Source: Pomacea canaliculata
Taxonomy: Eukaryota; Mollusca; Gastropoda; Architaenioglossa; Ampullariidae
Assembly: GCF_003073045.1 (NCBI RefSeq)
Contig: NC_037593.1
Location: forward strand, 22,873,868-22,937,867
Reading direction: 5' to 3'
DNA: 64,000 nt
Numbering within the stretch: the first letter of the stretch is position 1; each line of letters starts with the position of its first letter. The notes beneath the pieces were generated by a model. It was not told the DNA's origin, ran no database searches, and was given only the letters and a program-made list of their open reading frames with translations. Shown piece by piece: positions 1-10,310 of this stretch. A program made the translations under genes and the position numbers.

Positions 1-525
1 AAGCTAATCTTTGATTGTGGGATAAAGCGTTATATTTTTTTGGTTTTAAGTTTGTAAGCAAACTTACTATAACCACTGCTCTGGTACTGTAAACATGCGG
101 ACATAACAATATACTGCGAGATATCGTCTGCCGTTGCCCTTATAGACTCCCTTGTTGCGGTGTGCATATTTTATTATTCTTGTAGCCATCTATCCTCATC
201 ATTATCGTGTCACACTTTACTTGCTTCATCCCTAATTCTTGGTATAAAATTGAATGATATGAAGGAAAACGCATGATTTTGATTTACTGACACGGAAGAC
301 CCTCACTATTTTTCGGCAAGCAATGAGACTGTTTAGTAGTTTTAATCCAATTTAAGTTTTTAAAACTGGCTGACTGTAACTTGTCAGCCAGTCTTATTCA
401 CCCTGTACAAACTGGTATAGATCGTTCCTGCAGAGTCAAGTCACAAGTGTCTGTGCATACCACCCAGTCAAGTCAGACTTTCTGCATCAGCGTGGTTATT
501 GCCATAAAAAAATGTGAGAATGTCA
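1..525. other. Left-edge sequence without a recognisable gene
   Basis: No exon or long open frame of a known protein is visible. The part next to 526 is the 3'-side flank of the RTE insertion at 538-2047. Read on the minus strand across the target-site duplication, it may be the continuation of an older CR1/L2-like reverse transcriptase fragment at about 2060-2170, but the frame is not clean. Confidence 0.4.
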
Positions 526-537
526 CTGCACTTGATT
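526..537. repeat. Target-site duplication (3' side) of the RTE-like element
   Basis: The 12-mer CTGCACTTGATT is repeated exactly at 2048-2059, on the other side of the element. Confidence 0.85.
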
Positions 538-2047
538 CTATCTATCTATTCCTCTTCGTGCATCAGGTTGCACATAAGGCCTCAACCAGAGTCCGCCACC
601 GATGTCGATCGGCTGAAACCCGCTCTAGGTGACCCCATGTCCAGACCTTTCCTTTCATCTCCCTTTCCACTGTTCTTCTCCAAGTTTCCTTTGGGCGGCC
701 TCGTTTTCTTCGGCCGTCTGGAGTCCATCGTAGGGCGACTCTGGAAAGGTCTGCTGTCTGCTGGCGGAGCACATGTCCAATCCATCGCCAACGCCTTCGT
801 TGAACCTGCGTGGTGATGGACTCGGTTTCAGTTCTTCGGTGGAGTTCTTCGTTGCTGATGGTATTTGGCCAAAAGATGTTAAGTATGCGCCTGAGGCATC
901 TGTTTTGGAAGACGTCAAGCTTGTTACTGATGGTTTTGGTCATCTTCCAGGATTCTGATCCGTAAAGGAGGGTGCTGATCACATTTGACTTGAAGATTCT
1001 CAGTTTGATCTTCTGGCTGATGTTTTTTGCCTTCCATGTGCTCCTGAGTGAGGCGAAGGCCTGGCTGGCTTTCGCCAGTCGGGCTCGAATCTCCACCTCC
1101 GCATCCCGGTGTTTGACATTTTGGACCCAAGATAGGTGAAACTGTCAACTTCCTCAATCTCTTCTCCATTTAGATTGATGCCGTCTTGGACTCTGGCGTT
1201 CACTCTCATACTTTTCGATTTCTTTGTGCTGACCTTCAAGCCAAGGTTTCCAGCTGTTTCTGAGAAGGCCTTTGTTTTTTCATGCATGTCTTGGTGGCGG
1301 TGTGACAGCAGGGCAATGTCATCAGCAAAGTCCAAGTCTTCCAGCGTTGTTGTTGCTGTCATAGTCATGGTCCATCTGATCCCTCTCCTCTCACTGTCGG
1401 TGGAAGTCTTCATGATCCAGTCCATGGCCAGGATGAAGAGGAACGGCGATAGAATGCAGCCCTGCTTCACCCCGGTACTGACGTTAAAGGGGTCTGTGAG
1501 CTCCGTGTCACAGACAACTGGGATTTGAAATCGCTGTACAGCATTGCAATGACCTGAACAAGTTTTGCAGGGACTCCGTAATGCCTCAGGATCTTCCATA
1601 AGGACTCGCGGTGGATGCTGTCAAAAGCCTTCTCCAGGTCGATGAAATTGATGTACAGCGGTGTGTTCCATTCGTTGCTCTGCTCCAGAATCTGTCGCAG
1701 AATGAAGATGTGTTCGGAGCAGGATCGCCCAGGACGAAATCCTGCTTGCTTGACAAAACAATCTTGCTGAAGACCTTGCTGGTGAGGGAAAGAAGTGTTA
1801 TGCCCCTCCAATTATTGCAGTCTCCAAGATCTCCTTTCTTGGGTAACTTGAAGATGAGCCCTGTCTTCCAAGCAACAGGGAGCTGCCCTGATTCCCAAAC
1901 TTGCTTGAAGATTTCAGTCAGCTTGGGAGCTGTCACATTTATATCTGCTTTCAACATCTCTGCTGTTATTCCATCTGCCCCTGGTGCTTTGCCGCTCTTC
2001 ATTGTCTTGACTGCTGCTGTCACTTCTTCCAGGCTTGGTGGGTCTGT
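538..2047 (-). mobile_element. 5'-truncated RTE-like non-LTR retrotransposon, RT domain to 3' tail
   Basis: The minus strand encodes, in several frames, successive pieces of a LINE reverse transcriptase: SGKAPGADGITAEMLK, NWRGITLLS, QAGFRPGRSC, INFIDLEKAFDSIHRESLWK, GVKQGCILSP and the catalytic LEDLDFADDIALLSH. The C-terminal LINE region follows (TLLYGSESWK, RWRWIGHVLR, RRKRGRPKETW). The 3' end is a short TAGA repeat (TATC on the plus strand, about 536-549), typical of RTE elements. A perfect 12-bp direct repeat CTGCACTTGATT flanks it at 526-537 and 2048-2059, so both ends are fixed. The endonuclease half is missing. Frameshifts, and loss of about a dozen residues before the QAGFRPGRSC motif relative to the copy at 10905, show that it is dead. 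Such fragments are often mislabelled 'craniofacial development protein 2-like'. Confidence 0.9.
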
Positions 2048-2059
2048 CTGCACTTGATT
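2048..2059. repeat. Target-site duplication (5' side) of the RTE-like element
   Basis: Exact partner of 526-537. It marks the point where the 5'-truncated retrotransposon begins. Confidence 0.85.
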
Positions 2060-2170
2060 GGTGTCTGGTAAAATTAGACCAGAATGTCCCTCCTGAGTCC
2101 AAACTTTCTGAGCTGGTACAGAAAATAGGGCTGTTACTGAGCCTTGATGAGAGACATCATGTTGTTCCAG
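2060..2170 (-). mobile_element. CR1/L2-like reverse transcriptase fragment hosting the RTE insertion
   Basis: On the minus strand the stretch reads LYQLRKFGLRRDILV, a stop, then FYQ. This resembles the conserved 'LYFLRKLRSFG..DILVLFYQSFIES' segment near the C-terminal end of CR1/L2/Rex1-type LINE proteins. It ends exactly at the RTE target-site duplication, so it is probably the older element into which the RTE copy jumped. It is short and degenerate, hence moderate confidence. Confidence 0.5.
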
Positions 2171-2449
2171 ATAAGATTGTTTGAGATGGTGGTTCCCTGG
2201 AACTTAGAATGGTCTACAAGCCTTACCTATGGCCTCACTATTGATAGAGGGAGGTACTACAAGCCTCTCTTCCATCAGAAGTCAATCACTATCTCCTCGC
2301 TCTTTGAGATAACAAGATGTAGATTGCTGTCACTGCAATATGCAACTAGGTGATCTACATGATGGCTCATAGATATAGCCTTAGTTGCAGGCTCAGTGTA
2401 AAACACCAACTCCCCACCTTCTCCTACACTTGTGGTGTTATAGGCATAT

Positions 2450-3145
2450 TGCAATAATATCCTTCAACATTTTTCTTACTGTTGTTACGACTCTTACAAA
2501 TATCTAGATACTATCATTGATAACAAGCTTAAATGGGACATCAACATTGACATGATTCTCCTAAGAACCAACGTCTGTACTTCCTTCGGAAACTCAGATC
2601 TTTCTGTCAGCTCTGTCATCCTCGCTCGGTTTTATCAGTCCTTCATTGAACGTCTCATCACTTTTTCTTTCATCTCTTGGTTCCACAGCTTCTCCCTAGG
2701 GAACAGGAACAGTCTTGTCTCCCTTGTAAATACCTGTTCCAAGATCAGGGAAACCAGGCAGAGGGATTTGGCAGCCTTTTGTCATCAGCAAATCCTCAGG
2801 AAGGCATCACATATCCAGTTTCTGATGACGTGTTGAGTTTTCACTCTTGGATGTAGGTACGCAATGCCTACATGCAGAACCAATCATCACTTCAACTCTT
2901 TCATTTCACATGCCATTCACTTGATAAACTTTAGCAGCCGTCATCTTGTGCCAGCCTGAGGTAGCCTGGGGTCACCCACTATATCTGTTGTTGTTAGGAA
3001 TGTGTGGGAGAGAGAAAGTGTGTGTGAGAGACACTATTTCAACATGTACATTTATATATCTCTTTTATATCATGTCGATAAATGTATATATTATTGCTAG
3101 TATGAGGACTTTTGCCCCTGGGGATCAATAAAGTTGTATTGTACA
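2450..3145 (+). mobile_element. 3' end of a CR1/L2-like non-LTR retrotransposon
   Basis: Plus-strand frames contain IIDNKLKWDINID, then SSVILARFYQSFIERLITFS, FISWFHSFSLGNRNSLVS, VNTCSKI and RKASHI, matching the end of the RT region of CR1/L2/Rex1-type elements. A frameshifted piece, RRYAMPTCRTNHHFNSFISHA, corresponds to the usual ORF2 C-terminus. A 3' untranslated part follows and ends in ATCAATAAAGTTGTATTGTAC at 3126-3146. Frameshifts make it non-functional. The 5' limit is uncertain; 2144-2450 may belong to it but has no clear motif. Confidence 0.75.
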
Positions 3146-3149
3146 AAAC

Positions 3150-4045
3150 AGTGACATATGCTAATATATGTCATGATAATGCTTATAAGGAAGATCTGGC
3201 TCACAGTTAAAAATGCTCACCCACACAACACGATTTGGGGAAATTTTTTATATAGTATTGCTTTTATTATAACTTTTGCATTGGGTAAATTAATATTTTT
3301 CACTATGCAAAGTAGTTTACAAATTGTAACAAACATGCAATAAATGCATCTAACTTGTTTCACAGCTGCTTAGATTTCTAGTGTTAAGAAATAATACTTA
3401 GACATATTGGTCACAGCACAATATATCCTAATTTTTATTTAAAATTAAGCTCCTGTCCCTCAAAAGGTAGACTTTGTCTTTAAGAAATGTGTATTGCCTC
3501 TTAAACTTATATTAACTGTCATATCTTCTATGTGCACTATTTCATTGTTAGTGTGGAATTTCACAGTCTTCCAAGTGTAGGTTTAACCCAAATAAACCTC
3601 CTTTGGGTCTCTTTTATAATGCCTTTGTTTTTTTCACACGTTATTCCTATACTTCTAGTCTCATTTACTTTTCCCAAGCAGGCACCGATAGCAGCTGAAA
3701 ATAAAATTACTGCTCATACCTTTGTTGTTGCTGCTTTATTTTCTAAACATCCATAGATTTTTACACCTGGAAAATGTTGGAATTTCCCTCAACCCTATAT
3801 TATCAGGTTTGTCAAACCATGATCAGAAGGAGAAAGATTTCTGGCAAATATTTGCTAAGAACTGATCCAGTGTTAGGGTAATAACAGAATATACAATAGA
3901 ATGAAGAATTTGTCATTTCTCCCCAGTATTGTTTTCTCTCTCATGCAATCTTCATTCATCGTGTGGATGATATTGACACATACAATTTATGCAAACATAA
4001 TTAGAAAATGAACAGAATGTGACAGTCAAAACTTGGCAACAAAAA
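3150..4045. other. AT-rich intergenic DNA, nothing recognised
   Basis: Only short open frames without recognisable motifs are present. No splice-bounded exon or repeat family is apparent. Confidence 0.4.
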
Positions 4046-4053
4046 GCATACAC

Positions 4054-4232
4054 CAGTGGTGCCCAATCTTTTCTCATCCAAGGGTATAATATAATGATAT
4101 AAAATCTCGCAGGCCAGAACAAGGTGGTTTTGTCAGAAGAAAATATGTTGGGTCTGGTTCAAAATAAGCGGGCCGGATGACACACAATTGAGGGCTGGAT
4201 GTGTCCTGCAGGCTGTAGGTTGGGCACCCCTG
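4054..4232. mobile_element. hAT-like MITE (179 bp)
   Basis: The element starts CAGTGGTGCCCAATCTTTTC and ends GTTGGGCACCCCTG, giving inverted termini of the form CAG(T/G)GGTGCCCAA that are typical of hAT non-autonomous elements. The flanking 8-mers GCATACAC (4046-4053) and GCATATGC (4233-4240) agree at 6 of 8 positions, consistent with an aged 8-bp target-site duplication. It carries no coding capacity. Confidence 0.7.
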
Positions 4233-4240
4233 GCATATGC

Positions 4241-5000
4241 ACACAAATGGTGGATCATCCCAAAATGATTCGCAGGTGACACCATCATCAACTTCTTCAC
4301 AATAAGACAGTAGGAACCTACTTTGTCATCCATCCAGATATCCAACCTTGGCACTATGATCCAGGCCCCTAGGGGCTACAAAATGTGGTTATACAAATAA
4401 ACACTGGCATACTTAAAATAACTGTACAAAAGAAGCATGATGATGAATACGATGTTCAGAATTGCACAGTGGGTAATGACCCTGACTTAACAGACGGCAC
4501 ATGAATTTGAGGCAGATCTACAGTTGATATGTGAGTGTGTTACTAAATAACATACTTATCAACTGTAAATACCCTGTGTTCATCACATTACGGTTATGAA
4601 AGCAAATGGAGAAGGATAGGATTAGCATTTTTCCACAATGCATTCTCAATTTTGTTCACATCTGTGAAAAAGGTTTAGTTTACTATTTAATATTTTTGTG
4701 CATAGTTTCTTCATAATTAAAATAATACCAAATATCGTGTAAAAATTAATTTTGTACAAACATTATGGAGAAGCAAGCAATTTGAGTGTGCCCACATACT
4801 CTCACTCTCATATACACACTCAGAGATAATTTAAATAGGCCAAGTTTTATGCATCATTGTTAAAATGCAAAATATCTATGCCATGTGACATATATAAAAG
4901 TTTGTAAATGCATTAACTTGTGTACATATGTGTCAACCTGCCCACATCTCAAATGAAGGCTTGCATGCACTCACATACCAACACACAATTTTATTGTTGA
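4241..5000. other. Region downstream of PDCL3 (3' UTR and intergenic)
   Basis: AT-rich sequence with no further exon. It should contain the PDCL3 3' untranslated region on the minus strand. An AATAAA hexamer on the minus strand at 4990-4995 lies only 6 nt past the stop codon and is probably too close to serve as the main poly(A) signal. Confidence 0.4.
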
Positions 5001-8000
5001 CTAATAACCATCACTGTCACTATCATTATTTAAGACACTGTCCCTGACTGCCTTACTCATCATATCTTGGATTTCATGCTTTGGTGGTTCTTCCATATCT
5101 GACTTCACAGCACCAATCTGCTTCAGCATCCACTCAATATCTGGAATCAAAATAACATCCTAAAGGCATATATGCTAATTTGTTCTACTATGGCACACAT
5201 TTGCTATATCAAATCTCATCCAGTTCTTAACGCTTAGTTTTTATTAGTTTACATAAGAAACGATATGTAGCTGATGACAAACACGATAAATTGCGACTAT
5301 TTCTGAGCCTTCTGCAGTTTCTTACTACAAGACCTTCAGAGTTTCCAAATTTTTCTCTTTTGAGCTCAAAGCTAGTATCATTTTGAGCATTTCATAACAT
5401 TCTTCATAAATGTGTTACAATCTTATCTCCTGATCTGAATTAATTTTAAAACTGCAGCAAGCAAAAGACGCATTTATATGATCTCTAACAAAAAAGTAAA
5501 ATGGATAGAACCTTAATTCACATTAATTCACAAGACCAATTTCTTCTCTTTTTGTAATATAACATTTTCTTTCCGTGACATCATAACACTGCATGCCAGA
5601 GAAGCAAACTGCAGTCAATACAATCATTTGTCAGCTGAGGGATCTAGCTTCTTTTTGTGATCAACGAACAGGAAAGCTTCACATATTTTGTCTATAGCTG
5701 AACAAGTACTAATGAGAGAATTTATATTACAAAGTTCAGGTAAACACTATTCCATGCCAATATGCTAAAGTAATAGACACCTGAAATCGTTTGTGCCGTC
5801 TGCGGTCCAGCTGCTCAACCTCAGATGAAGTGTCAGTGGTGTGTATGTGTGTAATGCTGTAGATGCGCACACGATTATTCTTGATGCAAAGTTGTTATTT
5901 GTTTTATAGTGTGCATAGATATATTAATTTGCTTTCCTTTCACGTGTTAATGTACATCTTAATGCTGCACCTTGCAGTGAACTTGTTCTACTATTAATTT
6001 TAACTTAGTGTAACTAGAGCACCTTCCCATGTTAACTGCCCACTGGGACTAATAAAGTTGATCACTGTCATTGAACAAATTGCATACTATGCTTCCTTCA
6101 TTCAACATAATTCCTTGAGTATATAAGTGGGGCATAAACATATGCAGTCATAATTTCTATAGTAAATATGACAGATGAAATCAAAACTTAACATACTCCC
6201 ATAAAGACAGAAAGTTAGCCTTTCTGGTAAGGGTTCTTTACAAATATTCCTTGAAAGTCATCCGGCATGTAAAAATTATGTAAAATTCTTAACTAGCAAA
6301 TAGTGTAATATGCCATACTGCACACAGTGACTTCACTTACAAGAGATCACGATCATCACTGCTGCTGCAGTATTCCCAAAATTATATGCAGTTCTAAATC
6401 ATAGTTCACACAGGCAAGAAAAATAGTTTCTTTTAAGTAAAGCTTAAGAATGGCAACAATTGTCTCCACTCCTGCCTAAGCCCACATTCAGCTGTATCCT
6501 GCTATTGGATCAGCATGCCTGCATGCAATACTGGTTTTCATTCAAGTTGGTATTTCTGATCCTCTACTATAAAACCTATCTCCAACATATAAAATAACCA
6601 TGGCCAGAATCTGTTAAACAACTTTTTTCCAATTTACATGAGCACACAAGAATATTTCTTAATCTGCAAAGCACTTTACTGAGGAGAAAGCAATCTTTGT
6701 CCAATACACAGGACTATGTTCCCGTTCAGTCTTCATCAGGGGAGCATAAGGCCGCAATGTTCCCGTTGAGTACAATCTATAATTTTTGTATAAATAATAC
6801 TTTCTTTGCTGATATTAATGGGATTTGAAAAATTGTAGTCATATTTTTCCCTCCTAAACTTTTATTCAGATTAATGGCTTGCCCTTTGTTTCGCAGATTT
6901 ATTACAAGTTGGAAAGAAACCACTTTGTTTGTGTGAATCTAGTCACATTAGATACAGGGACTGCACAGAAATTACAGAGTACACCTGATTTTATATGAAA
7001 GTAAATTATGCGAAAAAGACATTCGATCTGTAATAACAAATGAAGGGGGTAATCAAAGAGTTGTAGGTATAATACCATCAGATTGCATAGTCAAACCATG
7101 GCATTTCACAAAAGAATAAACAATGTCTTCTGTCTCAGTAACCTGTCACTTTTGATTGTATCATCCTATCATATTGAAGATTTGATGGCTATAAATTCAT
7201 CCATCAGTTTCTTCCCTTATTTATTTATATACAAGTATCCTTAAATTTCCCCAAAGATATCAGTATTTTATTTTTGCTATTCACCTTCTTGCTTTAAGTT
7301 CATTCCTCCAAGAGCTACAGGACCAACAAACTGCTTCTTCAGTTCTCCCTCAAAGTACACAAAGATGGTTGGAAGGTTCTTATCTGGATAGTTGGGAATG
7401 CAGAGAGAAGAAATGCTCTTCAGAAATTTTGTCTCAGGAAACTTGTGTGCTAGGTTATACATGTGCTGGTTGACAAGGCTACAGAGAGGACTTCTGTAAC
7501 AGAAAGACAGCTTCACTTATCTTTTTTGTGAATGTTTATTTCTCACAGTTACCAGGTTCTGGTAAATAAAGTTATGCTTCATGTTCTGCACATACCTTCC
7601 AACGCTAAATAATACAGAACTCATCAAACATCTCCATTAAAATAAAACATTATAAAAACTTACACATTTTTTGGATTTAATGCATAAAGATAATGAGCGA
7701 CTATGATGACATAAAGAAACATAAATACAAGACTTTGCAGGTGATTCACCTAGTCTAACAAATACAAAACTTTAATGGGGCCTATCAATATATTATGAAC
7801 CAAGCTTAAGATTGACAAAAAGATATGAGATAGTGTTTAAAAAAACAAAGAGCTATTAAAATAATCATAAATAATAATAATATTAATGAAAACAGAAGTC
7901 TTGACAACTGACCCTTGTTTATAAACATGTATAATGACCCATACACCATCACCAGCTTTGTTAACCTCCTGAATCCAATCAGCTTTAGTTATTTCCTTGA

Positions 8001-9926
8001 CCTCACCATACTTAGATAAATTTAGTTTCTCCTTCATTTCTGCCATTCTCTTTCGTCTGAAGCAAAGAGAAAACATACAGCTAAACAAGATTTCCTATTA
8101 AAAATGTCAAAATTAAAATACCAGTATAAAAATGTTTCCGTTTAAGACTTAGAAATGTATAAAGTAAAAGAAACATATTTACTGAACAATAGAAAGTATT
8201 ACAAAACCTTAGCAACAAATACACTAACAATATGATAAATATATTTAGGCTTGAAACAATGTCCTTTAAACACATATTTCAAAAACCAATGTAGTGAACT
8301 ATGTGTACCTGATCACATTATTAATACATATGATGTTATTACTTGCTTAAAAAAGAATAAAATCAAATACAAAAAACACAAAAAGAAATCAATTAAAAAG
8401 AACAAGAGCTCAGAGTAACATCATATAGCAAAAGAGAAGGTGTGAAAAATGACTAGCATTATGGGAACTAGTGACAACCATTTGGCTTTACTAAGAGACC
8501 TTCGTAAGAACCCTTATAAAGTTTGCGGATTAACAAATACTTATTTTTCTAAAACTATACATACCTGTATTCTTCAAACAGTCTTTCCTCTTCTTCATCA
8601 ATTTCATCTTCTTTTTCATTGAGTTCGTCTAAGGTCATTTCATCTAGGTTTTTTCCTTAAAATAAAAAAGGTCCAAGGAAAATTGTGTTATGCTGTACTA
8701 TAAAATGTAAACCTAACTAGAAGATAGTACTTGCTTGCAGTTGTGTAACCACAAAAGTGGGATAGCTAAAGAAAAAACACATATCTCTAACAGTACCTTA
8801 GAAGTGTATAATTATCACCTCAATTTCTGTATATATAACTATACAAAAGTGACTATTTCAGCCAGTTAATCTGCCTAAGCAGGCGTCAAAAGGAAAAGTA
8901 GGCGGACATAATTAAGCTTACATGAAGCTAAATTTTTTTCAATAATTTATACTGTGCAAACATCTTTAAACTTTGTCACAAAAAGCTTTTATTAGTAGTT
9001 CTAGTCAATCTAGTGAAATGCTTCCTGTGATAACATCTATGAATGTATGCACAGGCACACACCCTACAGCAGGTACATCTCTTTAAAAAATGCAGAGACA
9101 AATGTTTAGCAAACCTGAAGTTTTCTGCTGAACAGTCTGCTCAACTAAGTTAATAATGTCATCTTCTGTCACCTCTTTCTCTTTTGGAGGGATAATGTTA
9201 AGTTTTCGTAGTGCATCATTCCATTCGGTGTCTTCATTTGGGTTCTAAGTAAACAACAGGAAATGAAAAGATAGCTAGAACAAGCAGAAAATATTAAATT
9301 TTAACAAAATTAAAACTGTCATTTTGTTTAATAAGAACGTTATACTTCATATCACCACAACATGCAAATAACAAAAACCTCACTCATTATAAATCAAGAA
9401 CATAATTCATACCGTATTACGGCGTTCATTCCTCATCAATAACAAATTAATTGTTGAATTCTTAACTATTCTGCATGTTTAGCAATTAACTGTGAAACGT
9501 TTGAAACAAGAAGTTGGCTTTGCTGCTTCATTACTAAAATATCCCAACTGTTTTGAATATTGGGGGGGGGGTTGTGTTTTGTTGGTTAGGTAAAGTACCT
9601 GGAAGACTGGATTTTGCAATATTTTATCTGCTTTCTGAGCCAACCAAAAAAGTATTAAAGTCTTTTGCTGCCTTTGAATTTCTGGTGACCACGGCGACGA
9701 TGATGATAACTATATCCGTTATCCGACAATTATACAGAAGTAAACTCGTGTATCTATTCTTGGCTAATTTCAAGTTATTAATCATAACTATGCATGTCAT
9801 TGCTGTCTTTCTAAATATTAGTCACTTTCTCATTAAACGAAACCTAACACCATCGCTATTCCAACATTCATATTCTTCAAACGCAGGCTCGAATTATAAA
9901 TAACGACTCTTTAAACATACCTGCAT
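5001..9926 (-). CDS. PDCL3: Phosducin-like protein 3 (PDCL3 / PhLP2), complete six-exon gene
   Basis: Joining six exons gives 239 aa, the same length as vertebrate PDCL3. Exons on the minus strand: 9926-9921 (Met-Gln only), 9244-9115, 8655-8565, 8056-7913, 7493-7285 and 5140-5001, all with AG acceptors and GT donors and matching phases. Conserved pieces include [20 protein letters not shown] near the N-terminus, [20 protein letters not shown] in the acidic helical region, [18 protein letters not shown] at the start of the thioredoxin-like fold, [10 protein letters not shown], and [19 protein letters not shown]. The protein ends in an acidic tail, NDSDSDGY. Family role (known, not seen here): a cytosolic co-chaperone of the CCT chaperonin in actin and tubulin folding, also described as VIAF, a modulator of apoptosis. 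Like others of the family it lacks a CXXC redox pair. It shares a promoter region head-to-head with GOSR2. Intron 5 (5141-7284) holds a CR1-like fragment. Confidence 0.95.
5778..6062 (+). mobile_element. CR1/L2-like LINE 3' end in PDCL3 intron 5
   Basis: Translation of the plus strand begins [13 protein letters not shown], the usual C-terminal motif of CR1/L2-type ORF2 proteins. About 240 bp of 3' UTR-like sequence follows, ending GGGACTAATAAAGTTGATC. It lies antisense to PDCL3. The tail resembles the ATCAATAAAGTTG ending of the element at 2450-3145, suggesting related families. Confidence 0.65.
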
Positions 9927-10310
9927 TGCAGAAATATCCCCGACTCTTATCTTCGTTCAGTCAGAGACGTTTCTGGTACAGTAAGACACCAGCCTCGTTT
10001 TGAAGTAATAAAAAAAATCGCGCACCTGTCTCTCCTGTTTCCTTTTATGGATAGTTTGAAATTCTTAACTTATAAGGATTTATACTATTAACTGATAGTA
10101 CAAACAACTATTAGACAAATTTTAATGAGCATAAATTGTAGTGTTGAACACGACATTTTTCTAAGCACATCTGAGGCTTTTTATAACGAGGGTAGTGTCC
10201 CTTTACAGTAGTAACGTGACGTGTTGTTAAACCACGTCAACGTAGAGCATACTTCAGTGTGAAAATCCCCACATAAAATAGTTTTGTATCAAAGAAAGTT
10301 TTAAGTCTTC
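9927..10310. promoter_or_regulatory. Bidirectional promoter region between PDCL3 and GOSR2
   Basis: The start codons of PDCL3 (9926, minus) and GOSR2 (10311, plus) are only 384 bp apart and diverge, so both 5' UTRs and core promoters must lie here unless upstream non-coding exons exist. No TATA box stands out. The region contains an inverted pair of TGACGTG-type boxes at 10217-10239. The order and spacing are preserved in copy B (about 26018-26397) with sequencing-type indels. Confidence 0.7.
10217..10239. promoter_or_regulatory. Inverted pair of TGACGTG boxes, candidate UPR/CRE-type element
   Basis: TGACGTG at 10217-10223 and CCACGTCA (reverse complement TGACGTGG) at 10232-10239 face each other across 8 bp. 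TGACGTG(G/A) is the consensus bound by ATF6 and XBP1 in the unfolded protein response; the core also fits CREB/ATF factors. It lies 72-94 bp upstream of the GOSR2 start codon. Function is inferred from the motif only. Copy B shows the same block at about 26297-26325 with the motifs disrupted by what look like base errors. Confidence 0.5.

Noticed and set aside
4990..4995. AATAAA on the minus strand as the PDCL3 poly(A) signal
   Set aside because: Only 6 nt past the stop codon. Possible but unlikely; AT-rich sequence yields many such hexamers.
9553..9903. 116-aa open frame on the plus strand
   Set aside because: It lies in PDCL3 intron 1 on the opposite strand, has no recognisable domain, begins in a G homopolymer, and its counterpart in copy B is not open.
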